NCBI GenBank assembly: GCA_020744225.1
Contig: JAGMWG010000002.1
Coordinates: 682,001 to 746,000 of the forward strand
Length of the DNA stretch: 64,000 nt
DNA from: Paraphoma chrysanthemicola
Lineage: Eukaryota; Ascomycota; Dothideomycetes; Pleosporales; Phaeosphaeriaceae
Reading direction: 5' to 3'
The notes below the pieces were generated by a model. It was not told where the DNA came from. It worked only from the letters and a program-made list of their open reading frames with translations, and made no database searches. A program made the position numbers and the translations under genes. Every line of letters begins with the position of its first letter. The first letter of the stretch is position 1. Shown piece by piece: positions 9,860 through 21,622 of the stretch.

Positions 9860-12362
9860 ATGGTGAGCTCAGAGGACCAGGAGGTTTGTGACATGGCCCG
9901 ACTGCCTGCGCTCCAGCTCGATATTGAATTTCTTACAGATCATTAATGCCCTGCAAGCCCACTGGACATGGGTACCAGATTGGGTCGACTCTTCAAGCTA
10001 CAACACTGCTGGGCGTCTTGTCAACTTCACTCGCACATTTGACTTAGACGCGGTACCGACCAGAGCAATTATTCACTGCTCAGCAGACACAAGGTATAAG
10101 CTTCTCATCAACGACAAGAGAGTCGCGATTGGGCCCGTCAGGAGCAGTTCTGGGATCTGGTACTATGACAGCCTTGACATCGCGGAACATCTCGAGATTG
10201 GAAGCAATGAAGTTCGATTCTTGGTTCTCCGCTATTTCGCTGCGACACGCAGCGCAATGCCCTTTTTAAGAACCGCGTATCCAGGTTTGACCGTGATTGG
10301 GGGATTTGAGACGGCAGGCGCTGGTTTCATTGACCTGAGTACTGGAGATGACTGGACAGCCCAGGTTGACGAAAGCGTCCAGTTTCCAGCAGGCCTTGTC
10401 GACGATGTTTTTCTTCATGTGAGTGTCGCGAGTCATTTCACGATCGATCGTATGCTCAAACTTTGTCAACAGATCTATGAGCGTGTGAGTCCCAAGCCTG
10501 GCCGTTCACTGGTTTCGACCAAGAACTATGGCATCAAGACCTTGAATGGGGAATTGGCGCCATGGCGCCTGCAGCCTCGTGTCATACCTATGCCAGAACA
10601 ATCAAGTGTTGCAATCCATACAGTCCGACCTTATACCGGTTCAGTATCTCAGCAAGAGTGGTACGAGTACTTTTCGGGCCATGGAACGCTGCACCTTTCT
10701 GCGGGATCTTCCCACACCCTTGATATCCAAGCGCATGTGCATTCCACGGCGTTTCTGCAATGGAAGCTCAAGGCATCGTCGGCAAGCTCACACGCCAAGC
10801 TCAAGATGATCTATTCCGAAGGCTACGAGCTTGAGCCGCGCTCCTACCCATTCTTTCGAACCAAAGCTGATCGACTGGATGCGGCAAGTGGAAGAATTAT
10901 CGGACCATACGATGAAGTAAACTTAAATGTTCCATCATCTGAGATCATAACTTACGAGCCATTCTGGTTCCGTACATTCCGTATTATACGCGTGGACATC
11001 ACAGTAGGGCCGGCGCCGATCGAGCTCATCTCATTCTCAGCTACGCAAATCAACTACCCACTTAATGTCAAAGCGGAATTGGACCAACCTGGAGATCCGC
11101 AAAGCAAGCAAATCTGGGACGTTTCGATACGCACGATGCGTAATTGCATGTTCGACGGGTATTCTGATTGTCCCTTTTACGAGCAGCTACAATACGGTGG
11201 CGACTCTTACCCTGTCGGACTTTTCCATTACCTCATGTCTGGAGATGATCGTCTCATGCGTCAAGCTATCACCAACTTTGCTTCGTCGATCACGCCTGAA
11301 GGTTTGACGCAGTCCCGGTTCCCATCCCAAGTACCTCAGATCATCGTCGGCTTCTCATTGTATTGGATACTGGCAATTTCGAAGCACCACCTCTTCTTTG
11401 GGGACACAACCTATACCAAATCGCTTTTGCCAAGGATAGATGGAGTTCTAGATTTCTATGACAGGCATATCGACGACCTTGGTCTTGTCAGTGGCTTCCC
11501 CGAGGACGTTTGGCAGTTTGTCGACTGGGTCACAACTTGGGGCGCAACAGAAGAGCATCCTGACAAGGGCGTGCCGACGTCTGGCCGAAAGACCAATCGT
11601 CACACTTTCTTCAGTCTCTTATATGCTCACGTATTGAAGGAAGCTGCCGAGCTTGTACGTATTGTGGGCAGACCTGGGTATGCCGCAGAATACGAAACAC
11701 GAGCTGAACATGTACTGAACGCTGTGCGCACGCACTGTTATGATGGCCATTTCTTCACCGACTCGACTGCGGATATTGCGGACGACTCGGCCTATTCGCA
11801 GCACTGTCAAGTTTTTGCGGTCATTGCTGGTGCAGCAGCAGTTGACGATCAGGCCCGCCTCCTTACAGTATCACGCGCCGATGCTCGCTTTTCAAAGTGC
11901 TCCTACTTTATGCAGTTCTATGCGCTCCGGGCATATGCAATCGCTGGAGATGACGTATATGACAGCGTGTGGCCGACTATCTGGGACCCGTGGCGCAAAA
12001 TGTTGGCCAATAACATGACTACGTGGGAGGAGGATGACGTGCGACAGCGGTCCGATTGTCACGCGTGGGGTAGTGTGCCCATATATGAGTACTGCACGGA
12101 GCTGGCTGGTGTTCAGCCAGTCGCTCCGACGTGCTCTAAGATTCTGTTCAAGCCAAGGTTGCACTTGAGCGAGGGTATTACTGCTAAGGTATGTCTGGGT
12201 CATAATAATGTCGCAACTGTGTGGTGGACATTTAAGGGCAATGGGACAACGCAAGTCAAGCTCGAGTTGACGGATCCCGTCGAGGTTGTGAGTCAATTAC
12301 CGCATGACACGAGGGTGGAGCACGGTCGAATCAGCAAACTCGAGTTGGAATACAGCAGGTGA
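9860..12362 (+). CDS. Alpha-L-rhamnosidase, glycoside hydrolase family 78
   Basis: The long open frame (9888-12362) has no ATG at its conserved N-terminus. The best model places the start codon at 9860-9862, immediately followed by a 76-nt intron (9863-9938: GTGAGC donor, TTACAG acceptor) and one exon 9939-12362, giving 808 aa. The protein then begins MIINALQAHWTWVPDWVD, as expected for a GH78 accessory beta domain. The six-hairpin catalytic domain follows, with DCPFYEQLQYGGD, equivalent to the family's DCPxRDERLGWTGD acid motif, and later SDCHAWGSVPIYEY. No signal peptide is visible, so the enzyme may be cytosolic. It would hydrolyse terminal alpha-L-rhamnose from plant glycosides or pectic side chains. 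It is tandem with GH79 and near a sugar porter. Family assignment is firm; the start is inferred. Confidence 0.88.
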
Positions 12363-15300
12363 GCTGATGCTGTGTACATCGCCTTCCGTGTTTGCGCCGA
12401 CGTTCCGAGCGATGAATGAAATATATCACAATTGATCCGTTGCTTGTCACCCCAGTAAGATATTCGGCTGCTGTCGTACGTATCAGGTGAACGCTAAATC
12501 CAATAAACATTTTCAGTCTGTTTCTTCTTTAGGAACGCCAAAACGCTGAGTAATTCTGCGAATTGATTTGCAAATGCTCGGTCGCTAGGACTCTTACCAT
12601 GCTCGAGAGCACGTGCTGACAATGAAGCTTTTGTCGAACATGTGAGCATCTTCATTCCGTCCAACCAGTCAAATCGGTAGCTGAGTTGCATGCTGGTACG
12701 ATCTTGAAAATGATACGTTCACTTTTTCTTCAAATGCGACCATCATGAAGCCCGGGATGATAGGAATGATGTGCTTAGACATTTGGATATCACAAAGACC
12801 TGTCCAGTAGAAATACAACTAGTTCTAATCCTATCATCGGGTCATCGGGTATTGATTGGCGCTGCGCAAGTGCCCTTCATTCCTGCGAATTTTGTGTATC
12901 CTACTGACAATTTTCCATTTATCTAGCCTCATTCGCCTCTCTTCTTTTTGGCAATTATTTGGTGGCTGGGTCGTCGCATCCTCCCAGCACAAAGTTGATC
13001 TTGCTCAGAGGACAACCCGAGTCGACTGACTCAATGCAGGCTTGGCTCTGGCACCGATTCTCCTTGAAATTTTCGCGCGCATTTTGCTATAGTCTAGGTC
13101 AGAATATACGACCTCGACGATATGGATGCCCTTAATGGGTTCGAATATGGAAGTTTCGTACCGGAGCAGCAGCCACGAGCTGCGTCATAGCGACCAGCGC
13201 GACCATGATGGAGGTGATGCTCATATGCATTTTCAAAATTGTGTACTGAAAAAGTAATAGTAGGGTCGATCAACAACCGATAAAGAATTGGATAGAACTG
13301 AAGATTGGACTGATAGTGTGCGTGGTATGTGTGATACTGAAAGCCTTAGAATTGAGCGTGAAAGACCTTATATGCAGTTCCATGCGCAACACCTTCCATT
13401 CCTGAAGCCATGACCATACTGCTGCCAAGCGACGATAGCATGAGGCGCACTGTACTGCAGGTCGGACAGGCCAGCTGCGAGTTTGAAGTCCATTTACGTA
13501 AGACCGAAGAACTTCCGTCCTGTCAAGGTGAAGAATCTTGAACACTTCTTGAATCCTGCCTATCAGGCATCAAACCGTTTCTTCGGGCCTACATTCAGAC
13601 TTGTCATGGAGGCATCCAGGCGGCAGGAGTACCCGACAAGATAGGGTTCTTCAATTGGCTATGCGGCTCCATAAAACTTGGCGTCTGGGGAGCAAGCGCT
13701 GAGTACTTCGCTTATCTCGATGTCCATACATGATACGATACCAAAACACGTTTCAAATTCGCATCGCCGTTGCTCGACAAAACTCGTCGGATAGTGACAC
13801 CTATCGTCCCACCCCCAAACTCCCCAGGGCAGGACAACGCGCACGGTCTGGTGCTTACATACCGATCCGGTTGGCGCGCCGTTGACTTTACCGATGAACG
13901 CAGATACCTGAGCGTGCAGGTTCGTTCGTTTGTGAATTCTTGATTCCGTGGCCTCTTGGCTTGTTGTAGCACATCAATCTTTCACCAACGCCTCTCTTCA
14001 ACTAGTCCGCGAGACTAAAAGCGATAAACTCCGATAGGAGACTTGGCACGAAACAGACGATCAGGCGTTAATGAGCCTCGTCTTATCAGGGTACGCGCTT
14101 CACCTGTTCTGAGGTCGTTGGCTCATCCTTACTATGAGCGGACATGCCTTGCGGCTTTCGGCCACTGCTGAGTGCCTCACCGAGGACTATCGCCTATAGC
14201 AGCGTTTTCGGTGAAAGTGGCCTTGCAGTGCTTAGGAGATATCTCCTATTCGGGAACTGAGCCCGCAGAAGTGGTGTGTTCTCTCTCCTTTCAAACCTCA
14301 GACCTGATACACCAGTGATACGTAGGCGGTACCATCCACGACACAGTATTCGCTTACCTCATATGAGCACCACCTTTCAACTTGGAAACCACCAGTTCAA
14401 GCTGGACAAGAACTCTTCCTGTTGTAACAATCGCAACTACGAGCGCAAAGAACGCATTAGTCTACTTAACGTTTGGACGTCGCTCTGACACTCTAGGCAC
14501 GCGCCACCGAAGCAGAACTACATGATTTAAGTCTCCCGTCACAGCCCGTAGCCCCGAATGCTCGCACCTACAACGAGTATATGTTACAGTGCCAATTTTC
14601 CCTCAGCTCCAAACCCTTCAGAACTGTCCAGTGGTCTTTCGCACTGTCAAGCGGTCTTTCCCAGTGTCAAGTGGATGAAGGATCATTGCACGCATGAGCA
14701 CAACTGAAAGGCCTCATTCAGCCAAGTTCGACTTGGCTGCTCACGCGCAAAGCAGTTCCTACTACCTCAAAAATAAGGCATGGCCTGCCAGCACTTGGGT
14801 CTTACCACCGGACGTGGCGTATCATTCTGGCGTCTGCCCTGAAGCAGGGGAAACATTCATTAGCGAACCCGGCTACCCTGAACAGCTACCTGGAAAAGAT
14901 CAGGACCCTCGCGCATTCCTTTGACCGAAGGATGCTGTGTAGCACACAGGACGAGATGGAAGCAAGATTTGACGAACATCGCCTAGTACAGCATAGCAGA
15001 TATCTTGGCCTTACTCTCAAGGCCTGCTATCAACATCATTCCTCTCCCTGAAAATGAAAAACAGGTTTGACGGAACATCTAGCTGAAGCGCAGTCTAGAG
15101 GCCATTGTGTAGCGACTGGAGGCGCCAGACACAACCAGCGAGCCATGCTTCTGTACCTCGAATGGAGAATCAAAACATGATAATTCCGATCTCGCTACCA
15201 CAGTCTAGGTCATGGTGCAAGACCATGTTTACGCATTGCATGAACCTTGGGACACATGCGAAGTTCCACGCAAAGTCTGAGACATTCGCGCATAGCATGA

Positions 15301-15886
15301 TAGAAAATGTCACATGAGCACACTTCAAGGTTCGAGAAATGCTAACAGGGCAGCAAATTTGAGAGTTGAAAGACCTTGACCGTGGTCGCGCTACAGGCAC
15401 TAGCGTCCTCAACTATACTTAACCACTTCTCGTTCAAATCCCGCGTCACAAGCGCTCTTCTGTCCATACAAACTCTTGTCACATCGGATACAAAATGTGA
15501 TGGCTCGAAACACACATAAAAACCGCCCTCTGCCCAGCTCGCTTCGACCCTCGTTTGCATCGCACAAATGCGCTGAGTGTTCGTCATAGCCCTAATGTCT
15601 AACATACAGGCACACGTTCGTGTAACCTAACCCGCACCGCAACACTACATTGCAGTCTTTCTAGCGCTCAGTATCCCCAAGTCGAATTTCTTGTCAACAC
15701 ACCTCGTACATAAGAAGCCAACGATAGCCCCACCGTCCGGGCTGTGGATTATCCAACATTCGGTCCTCCACCCTCAAACACCTCCAACCTATCCCACCAA
15801 GAAATCCCGTCAATCAACACCTCGCACATCGCCGTATTCCAACCTAGCACCCGAACAAAACGTACCAAATCCCACCACCCGCCACA
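12363..15886. other. 3.5 kb gene-poor stretch
   Basis: No gene is supported. A 20-bp tandem repeat lies at 14623-14674. A 117-codon frame without an ATG (14698-15051) has protein-like composition (contains AHSFDRRMLCSTQDEMEARF) but no recognisable family. A second overlapping frame at 14694-14924 does have an ATG. A relic of a decayed gene is possible. The last 280 bases are the C-rich promoter of the metallophosphoesterase. Confidence 0.5.
14623..14674. repeat. Short tandem repeat, 20-bp unit, about 2.6 copies
   Basis: Units start at 14623, 14643 and 14663 with the core ctgtc(c/a)ag(t/c)ggtctttc; the third copy is partial. Copies differ at a few positions, so it is an old duplication. No function is apparent. 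Confidence 0.7.
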
Positions 15887-17086
15887 ATGCCACCATTCCG
15901 CTTCCAACTCCTCTCCGACCTCCATCTCGAAACCCCCCTCTCCTCCCCCTCCTACACATACTTCTCGAACCCCAACACCCTCCCCATCCACGCGCCACAC
16001 CTCTTTCTCCTCGGCGACATCGACCTGGTCAACCATCCGCAGCTCTTCACTTTCCTGTCCCGCATTCTCGAAAACAACAGCGACGTCGTGATTTACTACC
16101 TCATGGGCAACCACGAAGCATACGGAACAACGCTGGAGATCGCGATCGAAAAGTTGCAGACCTTTGAGGATTCGGTGCAAGAAAAGTACGCTGGGATAGG
16201 CAGGCGGTTTGTGTTTTTAAATCGCACACGCATCGATATTTCACCCACCCTTACTCTCCTCGGATGTACACTCTGGACACACATCCCTACCCTCGCCCAC
16301 TCCACATGTGCGGACTTACTCACCGACTTCAACGAATCGACTGGGATCTGGGATCGCAGCGTGCACGAGCATAATCTCGATCACGCGCGCGATGTGGAGT
16401 GGCTTAACCAGAGCGTTAAGAGGATTGCGGAAACGGAACTGGAGCGCGAGATTGTGGTTTTGACGCATCATTCTCCGACGATAGATTCGCGTGCGAATTC
16501 AGTTAGGCATGCGAAGTCGAGTGTGCGATGGGGATTTAGGACGGATTTGAGCCGACAAGAATGTTGGACGAGTGAGAGGGTTAAGGTGTGGGGGTTTGGA
16601 CATACGCATTATAATTGTCAGTTTTGGGACGAGGTCGAGAGTGGACATGGGGACGGGTTGGAAAGAAATGGTGATGGTGGTGGGAGGAAGAAACTCGTTC
16701 TCGCGAATCAGAAAGGATACGGACAAAAGGGCATCGAAGTCGTGGTTGTTGAACGCGGGGAGGAAGGGTGGAGAGTGGGTCTTGGTGCCAAGGAGAGTTT
16801 GAGAGATAGTCCGCTGATAGAAAGGAGTTTGATTGTGGATAGCAAAGAGGTCAAGCACGGGGATGATCGCGCGGGAGAGGAAGATGGCAATGAAAGGAGT
16901 GGTACCGCCGTTGGTCAGGACAGTGCGCTGGGGTGTCCGGAGCCGAGACGAGATGCAACGGGACAACCAACTGTAGAACATGCAGGCTCTCTAAGTGAAC
17001 AGGGTGTAGAAAGAGAAGCCGACATGGAGTACTCAACCTGGCGAAGAGCTGCCGTTAAGTTCAAGGGACTGTTGTCACACAAGTAG
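15887..17086 (+). CDS. Calcineurin-like metallophosphoesterase
   Basis: A single exon of 399 aa with ATG in a good context (CACAATG). It carries the whole metallophosphoesterase signature in order: SDLHLE (10-15), GDID (43-46), GNHE (74-77), LTHHSP (192-197) and FGHTHYN (237-243). These supply the Asp, His and Asn ligands of the two-metal centre that hydrolyses phospho-esters. The core ends near residue 300. The C-terminal 100 residues are polar and probably disordered. No signal peptide or membrane helix is present, so a cytosolic protein is likely. Such fungal proteins are annotated as Ser/Thr phosphatase-family or phosphodiesterase proteins without a known substrate, and I cannot narrow it further. 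It converges with the bZIP gene downstream. Confidence 0.85.
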   Translation: MPPFRFQLLSDLHLETPLSSPSYTYFSNPNTLPIHAPHLFLLGDIDLVNHPQLFTFLSRILENNSDVVIYYLMGNHEAYGTTLEIAIEKLQTFEDSVQEKYAGIGRRFVFLNRTRIDISPTLTLLGCTLWTHIPTLAHSTCADLLTDFNESTGIWDRSVHEHNLDHARDVEWLNQSVKRIAETELEREIVVLTHHSPTIDSRANSVRHAKSSVRWGFRTDLSRQECWTSERVKVWGFGHTHYNCQFWDEVESGHGDGLERNGDGGGRKKLVLANQKGYGQKGIEVVVVERGEEGWRVGLGAKESLRDSPLIERSLIVDSKEVKHGDDRAGEEDGNERSGTAVGQDSALGCPEPRRDATGQPTVEHAGSLSEQGVEREADMEYSTWRRAAVKFKGLLSHK

Positions 17087-17876
17087 CACATCACATCGAT
17101 TCCAGGCATAACATGATCATGAACATTAATGATTCCATTGAACTTGCGTATACGTACACCGTCCCCTCATGCTGCATCCCACCGCATCACCATGAACCCA
17201 CCAAAAGCGCGTGTCAGAGGTCCATACGCCACCATGCAGCCTGCCCTACTGTTGCTAAGACGTAGAACACAAGGGCAAAGCAGCCATCGAGAAAGTCTTT
17301 GAGAATACAATCCACCGCCGAAAGGAAAGGATGGCACGAAGCCAAGCCGAGAACGGCAAGAAAGAAATGGAACCTCGACGCCGGAGAACAGAAAGTTCCT
17401 GTCAAAAGAGACAAGTAGGCATATCAACGCCGTAACACCCGTAAATGTCCCCACCATATGTACACGCCCACAAAACAGGTTACTAAAAGAGAAAAGCCGG
17501 TATGGCGGCCGACATGGTGATTTCATGTTCGCGTATTTTCCGTACCCCAGCCAGTCGACCCGATAGCGTAAGGTTAGGAGATGTATTTTGGGATCCGAGG
17601 AGGAGCAGTGCCCTGATGTGACGATGCCAGCATGACGTAAGCCAAGCCCAGAGACGCCGGTCCATGCATGGAGTGTGACGACGTTGCGTCCGGAAAGGAG
17701 AAGGTGTCAAGGAGCGGTGTATTACAAGATAGTATTGTCGTGAATGCGGAGGGGAGGGTGCCGCACGTCATAGTCTAATGCCTGACCATGGCACTTGATT
17801 GTCTGTGAGCGCTCTGTTGCACTACAGTCGGCAAGTTCACTCCCAGAATGCTTACCTGGAAGTGGGTGAGCAATGT
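17087..17876. other. Convergent 3' flanks of metallophosphoesterase and bZIP genes
   Basis: These 0.8 kb contain only short frames without motifs. They most likely hold the two 3' untranslated regions. Confidence 0.6.
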
Positions 17877-19837
17877 TCAGTACTCGGGCTGAGAGTAGCG
17901 CGCATGTTCTTGTTCGCCTTCACTCGTCGCTGGAGGTTGGGGGTATACGAACCGGTTCATCATCTGGCCGGGCTGCATTGGCATCATTTGGACGCCATTG
18001 GGATGCAATTGCGCAATGCCGTACGGGTTCTGGTGGTTGAGGTCGCTACCGAGGAAGTTATTCATGGCAGCACCATGCAGACCTTGAGCTTGAGACACAG
18101 GGCAGTCTTTGTGTGCCAACAGGAGTGTCTTGAGATTGACAATTTCCTCACGCAGCTGCGTGACGGTGGCAGACAGTGCATCGTTCTCCGTGCTGAAGAG
18201 CTCAACCTTGGCCTGAAGGTTGGCGAGCCACTGCTTCTTGCGTTGTCGGCATTTGAGTGCAGCAACCCTGCAGAGGTAAGTACTGTAACAATAGAGGAAG
18301 GGAAGTGACATACCTATTCCGCTCGAGGAAGTTCTTTCGCTTCTCCTCGTCGGTCATCTTTCGGCCGTCCTTGTGGGTTTCTTCGTCTTTGATGTCCATG
18401 TCGTCGTCAGAGTCTTGGCCCATCATCTCATCCTCCATGGACTGTTGGGCTTTGCTCTTCTTCCTGCTGCCCTTGGGGACATCATCGTTGTTGCGCTTGT
18501 TGCCTGCAGCTTGTTTGCCGTTAGCAGCTCCTTTCTTCGCGCGCGACCGCGTGGCAGTTTTGGCCTGCTCACTCTGGCCGCTTTCTGAGAAGTCACCAGT
18601 CTCTGCGGAAGCCATGCTGTTGATGGAGCCTTTGGTGTCGCGACGGACATGGTTGACCTGGCTGACTGGCTGGACGGGCATGTGGCCGGCGTGGACCGAT
18701 TGCTGTTGAGGTGGCATGGAGAATTGTGGCTGACTATTACGCGCGCCTCCATTCTGGCTGGCGAACGACAACAGATCATTGGCTGCGCTACTGACGTCAT
18801 GATTCGCGTATGGGTCATTCTGGTTGCGCTGCTGCTGCTGGGGCTGCTGGAAGTTGTTTTGGCGATCCATTCCTGCGGTTACTCCTTCGGGCTGGGACGT
18901 GGGTGCGCCTGTTGTGGTGGCCTTGTTGTGGTTAGCCTGTGCAGCTGCGCGGAGAGCAGCGGCCTGGAAGTCGCCCGTTCCTGGTGTAACGCCGGCGCTC
19001 TGGAGGTTGAAGATGGCTTGGGTATTCGGGCTGGGCTGGGGGAACATAGACCCGCCTCCGCCAGGCGTCAGACCAGTACGCAGAGACGACTCGTTGGGGG
19101 TCGGGAAGCCTCTAAACGACTCGCTGAAGTAGTCGGTCTGTCCTGTCGGCCCACTGAGCATAGCAGGACTGAGGGGCCCTGCGCGCAACGACTGCCAGCC
19201 AGGTGTTATCCCGGGAAGCGGCGATGGCGACGTGATGTTCGCGACGGGCGGCAGGATCGGGCGGCCGCCGGGAGTTTCTGCGCTGCCGTTGCCGCCAACG
19301 AAGGACTGCTCGAAGACGTTGGGCTCGAGCGAGAACGGGTTGTGGACCGTATTGAAGTAGTCGGGCGTTTCACCGGTTGTCGATGGCGCGGGTTTGGGTG
19401 GAGGTGCCAACGGTTGCGCATTGGTCGTTGCGGACTTGTCAGCTTCTGTGGGCGCAGCTGTTGGGCGGTCAGCATGGTGAATTGATGCAGCGAGTGCGCA
19501 ACGATGATGCTGTGGGCAGTCGCAGTGAAGGTTGACTTACGCTGATCCTGACTGACGACTTCGACTTTGGGAGGCTCTACTGGCGACGCTATGGTTAGTC
19601 ATGTATGCTTTGCGACGACAGGAACAGGAATTGATGCGCGGCGAGGTGTTGTGCATGCCATCGCAACGTGCGACGAGCATGCGCGAGGCACAACGGGGAC
19701 GCGTCATCGGGGGTGACGATGAGGGCATACACACCTTCAGTCTTAGTCACGGCGGGAAGACTAGTTTTGCTGTCCTTGGGAGAGGACATCTTCGAATTCT
19801 GGGGGGAGGTTCGCTGGGTTTGAGTTGCTGCAGCCAT
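17877..19837 (-). CDS. atf1: Atf1-type bZIP stress transcription factor
   Basis: Four exons (19735-19837, 19541-19588, 18314-19457, 17877-18267) give 1686 nt and 561 aa. The intron at 18268-18313 sits inside the basic region; splicing creates FLERNRVAALKCRQRKKQWL, the bZIP DNA-contact motif (N-x7-R), followed by a leucine zipper (about residues 445-490). The N-terminal part has the Aft1 osmotic-stress segment TGETPDYFNTVHNPFSLEPN and a Ser/Pro-rich region typical of Atf1/Sko1 factors with MAPK sites. The family binds the CRE TGACGTCA and acts below the HOG/Sty1 stress kinase on stress, sporulation and secondary-metabolism genes. A perfect CRE is 416 bp upstream. The Opy2 gene, another HOG component, is 3.4 kb away. 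Assignment to the Atf1 group is strong; exact orthology was not tested. Confidence 0.9.
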
Positions 19838-21622
19838 ACTCGGGGGTGGTGACGTAGCAGTCGAGAGCAGGGTCGATCGCTTCTGGTACTCGGCCTACAC
19901 TTTTGGTTTCTCACGCTCCGCACACAGCGAGTCTCTGTACCACTTTCGCGCGCAAGCGTTATGCTTTGTTGCAGATCACCTGTACGCGCGAGACAGCTGT
20001 TAGCGCTCTCGAATTATTAATCACGGCGATGCAGCGACGATGCGACGAGATGGGCGCAGGCCGGCAGAGCGAGGGCGCTGGGGGACGTGGCGAGGAGCGC
20101 AGTAGCAGCAGCGACAGCAGGGCGACAGCGCAGCGCGACGTACCTTGTGCAAAAGACTGAAGCGCCAGAAGCGGGGTAATGGCTTTCAGTCCCAATATCG
20201 ATGTTGTCCAGCACCGACAGTGAGGTCGCGCGTGTTCGATAATGTTCAGCAGTGACGTCAAGCCCCTGATGACGCTCACAGCAGGTTCAGTGTCCTTTTC
20301 AGCGCAGTCGCGATGCTTGCGAGGACGTGAATGTGGTCCGATAATTCGGTCTTACAGCGGGCGCGTTCTGCTGGGTCGCGATGAGGCTCCTATCCTGGGC
20401 GTCGAACGGGGATTGTGCTCGTGGTGACGATGTGAGGCGTCGGGCGATGAGGTCAGAGGCAGGAACAGCATTTTCTGGGAGACGAGTGACGACACTTGTG
20501 AGAACTGCGCTTGGCGCGCCCAGTCACGTAATCACTGCGTCTCTAATCGAAAGCGGGCGACCCACCCAATCAGCATCGCCACGTCCGTTGACCGCCTTTG
20601 CGGCGTGTCGATCGCTGCCCCTTTCGCCTCGCCTGCCACGAGTGCACCCGCCGCAGAACCCGCCTTGCAAATAATGCACTCTCCGCCGTTGGGTCGGCGG
20701 AACTGCGCAATGTTTCATCTGCGCTCCCACAGACCACGCGTTTAGGTCCATCGCGCAACCAGCTTTGGAGTCGTTCCCATCGAGGTGCACCACCGCGACT
20801 CTGCGCGCACTCATGGGGCCGATGTCCGCCGCGGATATTGGTGCCGACTGCCAGCTGCCGGGACCGCCTCGTCCCAGCCCCAGCATTCCGATCTCACCCA
20901 ATTTGCCGATCGATGCACACCTCGAATGGTGTCGCTTGGAACGGAGTGTCGTCCCATGGACTTCTAGATTAGGCTGTCCGCCTATTACCAAGCAGCATTG
21001 TCGTGAGCATGGTCTGTGATACTGTTAGCGTAGTCTGAGCGGAGTCTGTTCCCCAGCCGAAGCCGTTGATAGCTCGCTCGATCGGGCATCGACGATGGGA
21101 TTTGAAAAGGCCATATGGAGATAGTCAAACGTGTAAGGTATACAGTATGGAGGCGGCTCGGGACTCTGCAACTAAGAACATGTTGTCTTACACCACATCA
21201 AAGCAACGCATTGAAGTCGCAGTTTTAAGGATTTCAAATCAGACGCGAGAGTGGCGCACCAGGTGTTGCAACATTCGTGCCCGTCCCAGCGCACTTGTTG
21301 TAGACCGACGGCTCTAGAGCTGTGAATTTGCTACATTACAAGAACTGAATTGTATCCAAATTTGGTATTGCTTCTTATTGGTTATTCTAAGGTCGTTCAA
21401 GTTTCTGTAACCGTGTGAAATGTAAGATGCCGTTTCCCGTCCTACTCTCCGGAGAGAATCCATTCATATCTGTAACGACTACATCGCGCTCCACACATTG
21501 AAAAAGCTACTTAACAACCACTCCATTTCCCCTCAACAATCACACTGCTTTGTGCTAAACCATGAAGTGATTCTCCCAACAATCACCATGCCCACATTCC
21601 TTCCTGCAAACTCCCTCCAGCC
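19838..21622. promoter_or_regulatory. Long promoter region upstream of the bZIP gene
   Basis: This 1.8 kb stretch holds a perfect CRE at 20253-20260 and a half-CRE TGACGTAG close to the start codon. Many overlapping short frames occur on both strands in the GC-rich part 20500-21000, none with a recognisable motif. Long leaders are common for fungal regulatory genes; upstream ORFs are possible but not shown. The right end contains the 3' flank of the hydroxyisourate hydrolase gene. Confidence 0.5.
20253..20260. promoter_or_regulatory. Perfect palindromic CRE (TGACGTCA)
   Basis: The full ATF/CREB octamer lies 416 bp upstream of the ATG of the bZIP gene at 19837. Atf1-type factors bind exactly this sequence, so self-regulation is a direct hypothesis. 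Confidence 0.5.

Noticed and set aside
13130..13160. tRNA B-box-like string GGTTCGAATAT
   Set aside because: Lacks the TCC end of the box, an A box at the right distance, and any cloverleaf pairing.
18649..19485. 278-codon plus-strand frame opposite the bZIP gene
   Set aside because: Antisense shadow; the minus strand carries the bZIP motif and in-phase introns.
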